Shown: piece after piece, positions 35,092 through 45,417 of the stretch
Numbering within the stretch: the first letter of the stretch is position 1
Layout: every line of letters starts with the position of its first letter
The notes under the pieces: model-generated
Told to the model about the DNA's origin: nothing
Database searches by the model: none
What the model saw: only the letters and a program-made list of their open reading frames with translations
DNA from: Papiliotrema nemorosa
Lineage: Eukaryota; Basidiomycota; Tremellomycetes; Tremellales; Rhynchogastremaceae
Assembly: GCA_032158125.1 (NCBI GenBank)
Contig: JASKOT010000030.1
Span: 149,417 to 213,416 of the forward strand
DNA length: 64,000 nt
Direction: 5' to 3'
Made by a program: the position numbers and the translations under genes

Positions 35092-36853
35092 CTATGCATC
35101 ATCTTCGACTCTACTCGCAGCCAACAATGCACGCTTTGCTTCACGCTCAGCCCGTATGGTGTCGCGCATTGCAATCTGCTCCGCTATCTCCTTGCCCTTT
35201 GCTCCCTCCTTTGCTCTCACTCGTCGTCGATGCACCCGTGATTTGAGATGGCCGTCCCACTCCGACAAGGACAACGAGTAAGGTTTGCCCGGGGTGGAGC
35301 ATACTGGACAGTCTTTTCGCATGTGCAGTTCTTGTCGCCTGCAATGAGTTGCACGTGAATAATACACTTACTCGGCCGTGTCTGGGACCTTTGTTTCGCC
35401 CACAGGATTATACACCTCTTCCAGCAGCTCGTGTGCGTCCTCATGGCCAATGTCTCTCCACGAAGGCATTACCTCTCGAGCCAAAAACTTGTGCAAAATG
35501 TCTCTTGCTGGCCCCTCTCCAGCCTCGCCGCCCGGTACTGCGTACACCTCAACCTCTCCGCCAAGACTGCGAGCTTCTCGCAATGCGGGAAGCAACTGCT
35601 TTCGTATCCACTTGACCTGAGACTTGGCATATTGGTATGTCCGAGACTTGGTCTGCTCGAGCATGCTAGGAAATCGAGAATCAGACGCAGGATTCTCTTG
35701 TGCAAGGTCAAGTCCAGCAAATTCTTTGTATCCAATGGCCTGAAAGATCCCTTCTGTGTGATCGATCGCACTGTCCGAACCGTACATGTCGAGGGCAATC
35801 TGCCTCATCTCGGCAATCTCCCGCAACAATCCATTCTACAGATCAGCAGGGCAATAGACGAGACTTACCTCGAGCATTCGGTCTACGCGACGATCCAGTC
35901 TAGGTCGCAAAGATTCGAGCGGTTCAAACACCCAGAAGACGAGTGTCCGAAATCAGACCGTGAGCCATTGTCGAGACAGCACTCACCTGGCGTGTCTTCC
36001 CTTGACCGCCACATTGTCCGTATTCTCCCTTGGACCGACATCTCCTCCGCCCCGCTCCCACCACCGTTCAAGGCCTCTGCGAACTTTTCGCCCGTCTCTC
36101 CAGTGCCACCTCGCGGCTTCTTTCGGGTCGACCGCGGCGAGCAGCGTGTAGATAGAATATAATTGATGCTCGTCCACGATGGTGGGCCTAGAGCGTGATG
36201 GTCCCGGTGCATCGTCAAGATCAGCACCACCAGGTAGCGGCGGCCATGTAGGATCCGGCCTCCAGAAAGTATCCAGGAGGGCTGTGAGATGCTCATTCAA
36301 ATCTGTAGGAACGGGTGGTCGTGGTGTAGATGGTTTCCACCGGTTGTCCAGAGGATTGAAGGGTGTCTCCGGTGGAGGCGTCGAGGGACGCAGGGTCGAC
36401 ATCTCCTCCGGAGGAAAGAGAAAGTGCTGGATAAAATAGTGAGTACCCCCGCAGATGATTGGAAGCGTATCTTGCGGGAGAGTTTCGACCTGGTATGTAA
36501 GATATAAAAGGCGTCTCACGAACCTGTTTGGACGCCTCGGCGCACCACCGCCCTACTTCCCAGCTACCGCCTTGCCCAGGGCTCACCATGTCAAGACCCC
36601 AATGTTCTATTCCACCCATTTCTTCGTGGTTCACCTTGTTAGTGATCACGTCTAGACCCCTGTAAAGCTGCATCGAGTCTGCCGAAAGAATCCTGGCTCG
36701 TCGATAAGGGCCATCTTGGCTGTGAAGCCCCTGCGCGATGGACACTGCTAGCTGAGACTTGCCCACTCCCGTGGTGCCAATCACCGCTATGATGGGCTTG
36801 TCATGGAAACGTCTCTGATTCATCGCCCAGAGGGATCGAAAGAGGTTGAGCAT
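35092..36853 (-). CDS. MOD5: tRNA dimethylallyltransferase (Mod5/MiaA) with C-terminal zinc finger
   Basis: Adds an isopentenyl group to A37 of tRNAs reading UNN codons. Two in-frame starts are close: MLNLFRSLWAMNQRR, at 36853 and 36823. The P-loop is IIAVIGTTGVGKSQLAV, followed by ILSADSMQLYRGLDVITNKV (conserved DSMQ.Y), GIEHWGLDMVSPG, then LPIICGGTHYFIQHFLF. After a long divergent insert come FWVFEPLESLRPRLDRRVDR, IFQAIGYKEF and YQYAKSQVKWIRKQLLP. The C-terminus carries a matrin-like C2H2 finger (CPVCSTPGKPYSLSLSEWDG then H...H), as in Mod5, and ends SRVEDDA. The transposon lies just upstream and extends this frame into its repeat. Confidence 0.9.
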
Positions 36854-36927
36854 GAAGAAAGATAAGTGGACACGATCAACATTTACGAAATGTACTTCCG
36901 CCGGAAGATGGTCAAAGAATACTCGAG

Positions 36928-36929
36928 TA
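36928..36929. repeat. TA target-site duplication, left copy
   Basis: TA directly abuts the left repeat; the partner TA is at 38780-38781. TA duplication is the signature of Tc1/mariner/pogo integration. Confidence 0.9.
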
Positions 36930-36978
36930 ACATCACTCCATGACATATTGGCGGCGACGGCCGATTAGCAGCAAAGTA
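36930..36978 (+). repeat. Left terminal inverted repeat
   Basis: 49 bases matching the reverse complement of the right repeat except at positions 11 (A versus G) and 29 (C versus T). The match stops sharply after AGCAAAGTA. This repeat contains the reverse complement of an ATG (36944-36946) that is in frame with MOD5. Confidence 0.95.
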
Positions 36979-37034
36979 TCAAATTTTCACCCACCAAGTC
37001 GTTGTACCGTCTCATGCATGCTACAGGCCATGCA

Positions 37035-38669
37035 TCAGTCCATGATTGTATGTACAGGTACGCTAGGTTCTTCTCTATCTGCTGGTGCTTTCCCCTTCCC
37101 TTTACGACGCTTCTTTGCCGAGCTAGCCTCATCCATAGCTTTTCGCTTTCGTACCATATCCTCAGTCGAAAAGAAGAACGTACCCTGATATGTAGTGGTC
37201 ATACCAGCCCGGGGACGCCTTTCCTCTGCTCTAGCCTCCCGCATTTCCTTGTTCTCAGCTTCCAGAGCCGCCTTTTCCGCTGCCAGCCGTTCTACAGTCT
37301 CAGAAAGCAATTTGACTCGATCCTTTACAGGTGTGTTCATCTCGGCTTCATGTTGCGCAATGAAATCCTGGTTTTCTAATGTGAGAGAGGCCATAGGGGT
37401 CCGAGAGAGGTTCTGTGAGGCCTGTAGAGGTGGCGTTGATGGGTTAGGCAGTCGTCTGTAGAGGGTTTCGGGTCGAAAAGGATACAGACCGCTTGCTTTG
37501 AAGCCGGATCGGATATTGTCCTCTGTTAAGGCTTTTCTCCTTGTTTCTCCTATGCATGTTGCAAAGTCCGACTTCCCTACTCTTCCAGGTAGCAGTCTCT
37601 GAGTCCTATCCGCTTCCAGGCCCATCAACCGCTTGTACGGGCCAAAACACGCAATATCCAAAGGTTGACTGAGGTGCGATGTATGTGCGGGCAAGATGAA
37701 GAGGTCGATATGATGGTGAAGGCAAAAACCCATGAATCGAGCAGTCACATGCGATGCATGACCATCCACGAAGAGTAAACGATGAGATGAGGGGTTGGGA
37801 GGCCGTGTGAGAGGGTGGAAATGGCTACGGAGCCACTCATATCCAACGTCGTCAGAGGTCCAGCCGCTTTTACTGGCAACCCAGTGCCATTGAGCAGCTT
37901 CAGGGAGGTTCCTAGGCATCCAGCGATCCTGTACCACACCCTCGCCTTTGAAAATGATCGTGGGAGGGAGAGACGTACCATCAGCAGCTATACATTCAAT
38001 AGATGTAAGCCACTCCTGGCGACCACCATCGACCTTTGTTGCCCTTCCCGGCTGTTTCTTCCTAGATTCTCCTTCCGCCTGATCCCTGACCACCATGACC
38101 TGCTTGTTGACCGATGATCCAATGGAGAATCCAGTCTCGTCCATATTGAAGATAGACGAGACTGGGTATTTGTGGCGGTCGACTAAGGGCTTCAGCTCGG
38201 CGAAGAAGCTTTCAAACGTTTCCCGCGTCACTGCAATGTACCGAGTCCGTTCTAGCGACCTTGTCCGAACTGTGTGGACCTCAGGATGTCGTTTCTTGAA
38301 GTAGGAGATCCAGGCTTTACTGAATTTTGTCGGTTCAGCGGCATCGGGGTGGTCGATCAAATGACGTTGATGTTGAATGGTTGTAGCTACCTGTCGTATC
38401 TCGCCAGGAGTCAATGGTTGGCCTATTCGTTGCTGCCGGAGTATCCATGACACCAGAACATCCTCCTCAGAAGGTGTCAAGTGCTGGAGATGCGTATAGG
38501 CCACAGTACGCGGTCGACTAATCCCCTGCAAGCGATTGGCGAGGGTCTGGCGGTTGACATTGAATTTCTCAGCCGTATCCTGCAGTGATTGGGATTCCAG
38601 TATATCGTTGGAAAGGTGCTGCTTGTAGCTTTGCATTGCAGCCTGAAGATTCGCTTCAGCGGCATCCAT
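37035..38669 (-). CDS. Pogo-like transposase (DDE superfamily endonuclease)
   Basis: 544 codons in a single exon, intact. A Psq-type helix-turn-helix covers about residues 20-55 (LQDTAEKFNVNRQTLANRLQ), followed by a CENP-B/HTH-like region (about 62-140, LTPSEEDVLVSWILRQQRIG, FSKAWISYFKKRHPEVHTVR). The DDE catalytic domain shows FNMDETGF (Asp177), LLFVDGHASHV (Asp302) and QPLDIACFGPYK (Asp338), a DD35D arrangement. Toward the end is a short leucine/glutamate coiled coil (LSETVERLAAEKAALEAENK) and a basic stretch KKRRKGKGKAP, a likely nuclear signal. All three catalytic Asp are present, so activity is plausible. Confidence 0.95.
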   Translation of the reverse strand: MDAAEANLQAAMQSYKQHLSNDILESQSLQDTAEKFNVNRQTLANRLQGISRPRTVAYTHLQHLTPSEEDVLVSWILRQQRIGQPLTPGEIRQVATTIQHQRHLIDHPDAAEPTKFSKAWISYFKKRHPEVHTVRTRSLERTRYIAVTRETFESFFAELKPLVDRHKYPVSSIFNMDETGFSIGSSVNKQVMVVRDQAEGESRKKQPGRATKVDGGRQEWLTSIECIAADGTSLPPTIIFKGEGVVQDRWMPRNLPEAAQWHWVASKSGWTSDDVGYEWLRSHFHPLTRPPNPSSHRLLFVDGHASHVTARFMGFCLHHHIDLFILPAHTSHLSQPLDIACFGPYKRLMGLEADRTQRLLPGRVGKSDFATCIGETRRKALTEDNIRSGFKASGLYPFRPETLYRRLPNPSTPPLQASQNLSRTPMASLTLENQDFIAQHEAEMNTPVKDRVKLLSETVERLAAEKAALEAENKEMREARAEERRPRAGMTTTYQGTFFFSTEDMVRKRKAMDEASSAKKRRKGKGKAPADREEPSVPVHTIMD

Positions 38670-38730
38670 GCTGGAGATATGACTGTCTAGATTTCTACCA
38701 TCTACGATTGGTTGTCATGTATGAGTTGTT

Positions 38731-38779
38731 TACTTTGCTGCTAATCGGCCATCGCCGCCAATATGTCACGGAGTGATGT
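38731..38779 (-). repeat. Right terminal inverted repeat
   Basis: The inverted partner of 36930-36978, 47 of 49 positions matching. It begins 61 bases upstream of the transposase start codon, so the transposase promoter must be very short or lie in the repeat itself. Confidence 0.95.
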
Positions 38780-38781
38780 TA
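38780..38781. repeat. TA target-site duplication, right copy
   Basis: TA directly after the right repeat, pairing with 36928-36929. The stop codon of the PWWP gene lies 7 bases further on. Confidence 0.9.
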
Positions 38782-38788
38782 CAACTAA

Positions 38789-40357
38789 TCATGCATCAAC
38801 ACTCATGCCTCCCGAGGCTACCTCGCTCTTGTCTCTGCACGGAGCCGACCCTGCCCGCTTGGAACGCCTCGACTCGACCAAGGTCCATTCACCTTCTGTA
38901 GACTCCTCTTTGACCACCTCGAGACTACCCTTTCGCTGAAGGCAGTTGACGGTTGAATGACTTTCCAGTCGGCCTAATTTGACGGGTCCCAACGGACTAA
39001 CAAAGTCAAATGATTGGAGAGAGGGCGCTGGTGATCCATTCTGTGCAGCAAACGGAGCCGTCTCATCACCCGAAGGAAGGATGCGGGGAGGCGTATAGGT
39101 GCCACCGCGGGGACTGTATTCACCTACGCCGGCATGTATCGACCGACGCGAATATCGTCGCGGCGAATTTGGCCGCTTTGGAGTCACAAGGGATGGTCGA
39201 ATGATGCCTGCTAGTGAAGGCGAGCCAATCCTTCTTGGTGTTACATTGGCAGCGGGCCCAAAAATCGTAGGAGCTGGGCTCACAGACTTGACGGATCCAT
39301 TGGGAGAATCTGTAGGGGGAAGAGGTACCGTGGCCGACGTCTTGCGCTTCTTGGGACATGCCATTTGTCCCATCTCGCCGACGCCCTCCAGATGATCATT
39401 CTTGGTCACCTCTTTCAAGCGACGCGCACGCTCTTCCTCGACTGCGCGAAGCTTCTCCACCCTTCTCTCGCTCATAACCCAGTTCACCAACTCATTCCAT
39501 GAAGCCTTTTCCGCCTTGATCTTTGACAGGTCGGGTTGGGCACCGACGCCGGGGTGGGTTCGTTGATGAGCGGCGAGAGATTCTCGAGCAGAAGCTTTCA
39601 TGTCGAATGAAGCCGGATTGTTTGCATGATTATAGGCGCTGAGTATCGGTGTTGAAGCGAGGAGTGGCGGTGAGGGCCGGAGATGTAAAGGAATGAGGCG
39701 GGATTTGATGGTAACGGTTCTAAAATTAGTCAAGTCTTGATGCTAGGGCGTACGGTGACATGTCCTCGGCGTAGATCCGGACACAGAAAAAGTGATTACC
39801 TCGCGGTTGAGTTCGCCCTTGGAAGAAGGTCTTCTTCTCGATAATCTGGCGTGAGCCCGCGTCCACGCAATCTAAAGTCACCTTGCCCGGCCAGACCGAG
39901 TCGTCAGACAGCTCGACTAGGACCGCGTCGCCAATCTTGGGTGACCATCGCCGCCATTCAAGCTCTTCCTCTGGGTCAAGACCAAACACTGAAATGGCGC
40001 CCGGATGAGCGTGCGCCGGAAGAGGTCTGCCCGGTCGCTCTGCCATCAGTGTGGGCTACCCACGCAAGACTTGCCTTGATCGTCCATCTCGACTTCTCCC
40101 GGTGCATCTTGCTTCGTCTTGGTCATACTACAGCATAGGTCGTCCATACTCTTCATGACCCAATACCGCCTGACAGCTTCTTCCCAGCGCGACTTGACCA
40201 CACCATCGTTGAGCTTGAGGCCGGCTGCAGATTCAAACTTGCTTGAAAGGGCGTCCAGACGCGTAAACGTATCGCAGGCGAGAAGATCCAGCGCTGCATC
40301 GAGCGAGGTGAGGGAGACTCCAGATGATGGACCATTGTCAGATTTGCGTTTCGGCAT
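38789..40357 (-). CDS. PWWP-domain protein
   Basis: A probable chromatin reader. It begins MPKRKSDNGPSSGVSLTSLD and has a helical N-terminal part (LLACDTFTRLDALSSKFESA). The PWWP domain starts WSPKIGDAVLVELSDDSVWP, continues GKVTLDC and RTQPRGNHFFCVRIYAEDMS, and ends PYALASR; S-V-W-P takes the place of the P-W-W-P core. PWWP domains bind methylated lysine (H3K36me or H4K20me) and DNA. A charged helix with KASWNELVNWVMSERRVEKL follows, then a long Ser/Pro-rich disordered tail ending GGMSVDA at 38789. It ends only 7 bases before the transposon's TA duplication, so its 3' UTR must read into the element. Confidence 0.83.
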
Positions 40358-40841
40358 GGTCCGTCATGCGATGGCAACCCCAATCGAGAGGCAGGGAGAG
40401 ACAGCCGTAGAACAGCGGGGAAGGGGAAAAGGTTTCTAAAGCGACATATGAGACGCGATTAGACGATCCGTGGTAGTTGAATGTATACAAAGACTGGAAT
40501 GTGAGCTCGAGAAGTTCTGCTGTTAAAGGCTGCTTACCAAGACGTCGCTCTCGAGGGTGAAGCAAGATGGAAAGGATCAAAAGAGAGGGGCAATGGCCTT
40601 TTGAGTGAGTGGCGGAAATCGCTTTCATTAGCAATCAGGTATTGACAGGTCCGGAATAATCTCGGATCAATCTCTACCGCCCCTCCTTGGTCTAATCTAG
40701 CGGGGCCCCCGGGGGAGGTTGGTCCATCGAGTTTGGAATGCTTTTTTGTGCATTCATCTATGGATCCTGCACGAGGGAAGCAAACATCAGATTGCTTTCA
40801 ACTGTCTCTCGGACGGATACACGAGCAGTGACCTTTTGATT
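40358..40841. promoter_or_regulatory. Divergent promoter region, PWWP gene / DHX29-like gene
   Basis: 484 bases between divergent start codons. It contains a GC-rich motif GGGGCCCCCGGGGG near 40701-40715. No gene is seen. Confidence 0.5.
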
Positions 40842-43800
40842 ATGGGCAAGAAGAAGCTTTCGCTCAAGCGTCAGTTCTGGCTCTCCTCTGCAAGTGCTGG
40901 ACTGACTCCCATCAGCTGTTCAAAGAGGGTTTGCTACAACTTCGATATCATCCAAAAAGGTCGAAAAGGCACCAGAAGACGACAAGCAACCGACTGATGA
41001 GTCTGTCAGCCAGGAATCGGGGCAGCATCTTCCCACCAGAGACATAGTGAAAGGTCATCAATTGGACGGAAAGAATGGTGATGATTGGGAGGGTGAGAAG
41101 TCGGCAGAGCAGGTCAAGTTACAGGACATCGTGGACAGACTACACGACAAGGCGGGAAAGGAGGTCTCACGAATCTTAAAGGTGAGTATGCTACGAAAAT
41201 ATCGCTGATACTAAGGCTATTGATTTTGACAAGCGATTGGCGCTGTCATTTCCGAAACTGGAGATTAACCTCACGGTTCGAGATCGAGTGCTCCAGCTCG
41301 CATTGGAGGAGCAGCAAACGACTGGTGAGTATTGCACGACTTTCACTCTGAGGCCAGTCGCAACTTTCGTCCCTGGCTCAAACCCCAATGAAAGCGATAG
41401 AACCCTGATAAGGATGTTCATCGCTCATCAGGTCTTGGGAAAGCTTGGGTTCAAACAGCAGCGAATCCTACAAAGCTTGAGACAAGGTGTAACAGAGGGT
41501 GGGGGCTGGGAGGAAGCCTTAGAATGGGTGAGTAGACCGTACGGGCGTTGACTGAGCGCAGTTGTGGCTCAATCTGACAGAGGATGAATGTCTCGCTCAG
41601 GGCGACTTTGCAGTGTCTGGTGGGCGTGCAGCGCGAGCGATGCTAATACAAAGAAGCCATCCTCACACAGCCTGATGAGCCCCTACTACACTCGCTTCTT
41701 GAAACACCTCCGGAGAACGCGGTCGTGCCGACCAAAAAGGCGTCAAAAGTCGCCGTACTGCCGACCATCGCATTTCAGTCGCAGGACGACTCGTCCGGGT
41801 CCGAGGACGAGCCAGACTTGAACAAGGTGAATGATCAATGGGCATCCTTGATGCTGCACATGCACAAGCTCACATCGGACCAAGGGGGCAAAGGGGTCAG
41901 AAAGGGAAAGGCGAATGTTATCATGGAGACGCGCGAGATACGCGCTCTGAAACAAAAGATCGCAATGGTGGAGAAGGAATACATGTTCAGCCGGAAAGAT
42001 GCTTGTGAGTCGGGACTGAGGGACGTTCTAATGAAAGTAATCAGCTTCAACGCGCTCAAGAAACAGTACGAAGTCACAGCCCTGGAAAGCCGGCTTCGAG
42101 GAGGTGAAGGGGGTCCAACCGAGCAGCTTCTGCCAGACATCCTGAGTACAAGTATATCTGAGAACGGGGACGAAGACGGCATTTTTGGTGGTCTGCTCGA
42201 CGAGCCATCGGGCTCCCCTGACGAGGCGAACAAAAACACCACAGTAAATGTCGTCTCGATGCCGATACCTAAACAAAATGCTTTTGGCGGGAGCGTCCCG
42301 AAAGTCCTCTTACGCACACTCCTAGAGAAGTCTGCCAAACAGGCCGTCATCACCTATGCCTTACTGTCTGGCGCGTCTCGAGCCGTCCGGGTGGGTTTGG
42401 AGATAAGTTGGTCCTCGCAGCGCCGTCGGGTGTGGAGGATGGAGGACATAGCTTGTGGCGATATGGTGGAAGCTGAGAATTACGTCTCCACTCTTGCATT
42501 GGCAGAGTTGACTGCGTCGGGCGATGTTGTTGGCGTCAATTGGAAGAGTATGCCGGTCGCATACCGCGATCTATGGGAGAAGTTGGAGAGAGAGCAACAA
42601 GCCGCAGATGATGAGGATAAGAGGCGGATCTGGAGTGAGATCATCCAGATCACAGGCGAGAAGACTGTCGAGAGCGGCGCGACAAACGGAAAGACGATCA
42701 CTACGACAACAAATCTAGAGCCGGTCATTGATCACCGTCCCTTGCGGAACAACTCGATAAAGGAAGATTTCGCAAAACGCGTTGCCACTCCGGCGTATCA
42801 ACAAATGCGGAAGCAGAGAGACACACTGCCGATCGCGACTTATCGAGAAGAAATCATCTCGACGCTCGAGCGGACGCAGGTAATGGTCCTCTCAGGGGAG
42901 ACCGGTTGCGGGAAAAGTACACAACTACCTTCCTTCATTCTCGAAGAGAATCTGAGAGAGGGCAAAGCGTGCAAGATCTTCGTAACGGAACCACGGCGTA
43001 TCAGCGCAATATCGCTGGCACAAAGAGTCTCACAAGAGCTGGGAGATGCCCCCGGCGCCATGGGTACGCCAGCGTCTCAGGTGGGCTATTCGATCCGACT
43101 AGAATCGAAAGTCTCTCCGAGTACCCGTCTGGCCTTTGTGACCAACGGTATCGCATTGCGCATGCTAGAGGGCAACGCCCTAGACGAGGTCACGCACATC
43201 GTGGTGGACGAGGTCCACGAAAGGTCCATCGAGTCGGACTTTCTGCTGATCGTGCTCAAGTCATTACTGCAAGAGAGAAAAGATCTCAAGGTGATCCTGA
43301 TGTCGGCAACACTCGACGCGGAGAAGATTTCAACCTTTTTCGGAGGTTGCCCGTGTCTGGCCGTACCAGGACGTACTTTTCCCGTGCGAGTCAACTATCT
43401 TGAGGATGCCGTCGAGCTGGCGGAATGGAGCGTAGACGAGTCGAGCCCGTATGCTGTCCGACGGTATGCAAAAGGTGCTGGCAAGGACCTGGAACTTCAC
43501 GATGAATCAGAGGATGAGGATCCGACAAGATTGAGTGCCGCAAAATACTCAGAGAAGACGGTATCGACCGTGAATCTGCTCGACACCAGGCAGATTCCTT
43601 ATGACCTGATTATCCGACTGTTGGAGAAAATGTGTTTCGACACGCCCGAGCTACGAAACTTCTCAGCGGCGACCTTGGTGTTCATGCCGGGATTGGCAGA
43701 GATACGCAAGCTAAACGATCTGCTCTGTAGTCACCCGGCATTTGGTTCGCAAGATTTTGTCGTCTACCCCCTGCATTCGTCCATTTCGTCGGAAGGACAG

Positions 43801-45390
43801 AGTGCGGTGTTTGATGTGCCATCTCCCGGCATACGAAAGATCGTGATAGCCACCAATATCGCCGAGACAGGAGTCACGATACCCGATATCACATGTGTCA
43901 TTGATTCTGGCAAACACCGCGAGATGCGATACGATGAAAAGCGGCAGTTGTCTCGGCTGGTCGAGACGTATATTGCCAAAAGCAACGCAAAGCAACGGAG
44001 AGGAAGAGCGGGTCGAGTACGGGAGGGCTTGGCGTATCATTTGTTCACCAAGGCCCGTCATGACACAAAGGCAGGTACAGAAACAACAGAGTGTGCTCAC
44101 GGCAGTTGGCGGAACATCCGGTGCCAGAGATGCTACGGTTGTCGCTTCAGGATTTGGCTTTGCGAATCAAGATCCTCAAGGTCAATATAGGCAGTTCGGT
44201 CGAGGAAGTGCTCTCGCGTGCCTTGGATCCACCCTCCTCGATTAATATTCAGCGGGCTCTGTCCGCACTTGTCGAAGTCAAAGCGCTTACTCCCGGCGAA
44301 GAGATTACGCCATTGGGAAGATTGTTGAGCAAGTTGCCCATGGATGTGCATCTCGGCAAGTTTTTGCTAGTCGCGGCGTTGTTCAAGTGTCTCGACCCGG
44401 CGTTGACGATTGCGGCCACGCTCAACTCGAAGAGCCCCTTTGTTACACCATTCGGACTGGAGCAGGCGGCGGACGTGGCAAAAAGGGGGTTCGCAGAAGG
44501 CGAGTCAGTCATTTGCCAAACTAACGTCAGGGGACAGCGATTTTTTGACCGTGGTCAAAGTCTTCGACAGCTGGAGACGGGCGTCGGACGATCCGGCGTT
44601 CGTGAGAACATTCTGCAGAAGAAATTTTGTCTCGCAACAGGTATTTCGGTCGTATATATGCAGCTGATTTCAGAATTTGCAGCAGATTGAGGAGTTGAGG
44701 CAGCAGCTTTTGGGGTGAGTTGGCCCACAACAGTCCTGACTGTAGATGCCTTGTCGATTCCGAATTTGTTGCCGTTTCGGCAGAAGAGCGAGCCGCAATT
44801 AGTCGCCCATCGAGGCGGACGAAGTTCCTCACCGTGCCGAGAAACCTCGACGAGAATGGAGGAGATGAGCATGTGCTCGGAGCGGCTCTTGCCGCGGGTC
44901 TGTATCCAAAGCTGCTCATCATCGACGCGGGAGTTCTGAAGACGGTGACAAATCAACAACCGGTCGCGATCGTAAGACCTCGCCGAGAGTAAGCTGACAA
45001 TAGCATCCCAGCTCAATCAACTTCAAAACGCCAAAGTCGAATTTTGGTGCAAATTATCTGACATATTTCACTTTGATGCACTCGAAAAAGCTCTATGCGT
45101 GGGAAGTCGGACCGGTGGATGACAGAGCGGTTGCCTTGGCTTGTGGGGATCAGGCAGAGGTGAAGGTGGCAGCGGGGTCGTTCTTGATTGATCGGAGGGT
45201 TCGCTATCAGACGCAGCCAAAGTCAGCTTTGGCGATGAAGCGATTGAGAGCGGAATTGGGAGGGATAATGGCGACGAGGCTAAGAGGTAAAAATCTGACC
45301 GCCAGACAGGAGAGGTGGTTTCAGATGGGGATAGAGTGCCTGAAAACAGGTTTATGGGATACCGAAGAACCGTCTGTCGGTGTAGTGTAG
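40842..45390 (+). CDS. DExH-box RNA helicase, DHX29/YLR419W type
   Basis: A large ATP-dependent RNA helicase; DHX29 relatives act on 43S ribosomes, but the role here is inferred. It starts MGKKKLSLK, joined to PVQRGFATTSISSKKVEK. A UBA-like stretch follows (IAHQVLGKLGFKQQRILQSL... WEEALEW). Core motifs are LSGETGCGKSTQLPSFILEE (motif I), VTEPRRISAISLAQRV (Ia), IVVDEVHERSIESDFLLIVL (II, DEVH), VILMSATLDAEK (III), IVIATNIAETGVTIPDITCV (V) and QRRGRAGRVREG (VI). HA2/ratchet (LAEHPVPEMLRLSLQDLALR) and OB-fold regions complete it, with a C-terminal KNLTARQERWFQMGIECLKT. Joining LFTKARHDTK to LAEHP in frame appears to need a GC-AG intron (44071-44105). Confidence 0.9.
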
Positions 45391-45417
45391 CATACAACTC
45401 TTGTATTCACAGTACAT

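Larger units (their letters stand above)
36930..38779 (-). mobile_element. Complete pogo/Fot1-like Tc1-mariner DNA transposon
   Basis: A 1,850-base element bounded by 49-bp terminal inverted repeats (starting ACATCACTCC) that differ at only two positions, and flanked on each side by TA (36928-36929 and 38780-38781), the expected target duplication. It carries one unbroken transposase gene and no other cargo. Near-identical ends plus an intact gene point to a recent insertion. The element lies between the PWWP gene and MOD5. Confidence 0.95.

Noticed and set aside
41835..42353. 172-codon minus-strand open frame
   Set aside because: Antisense to the DHX29-like helicase coding exon.
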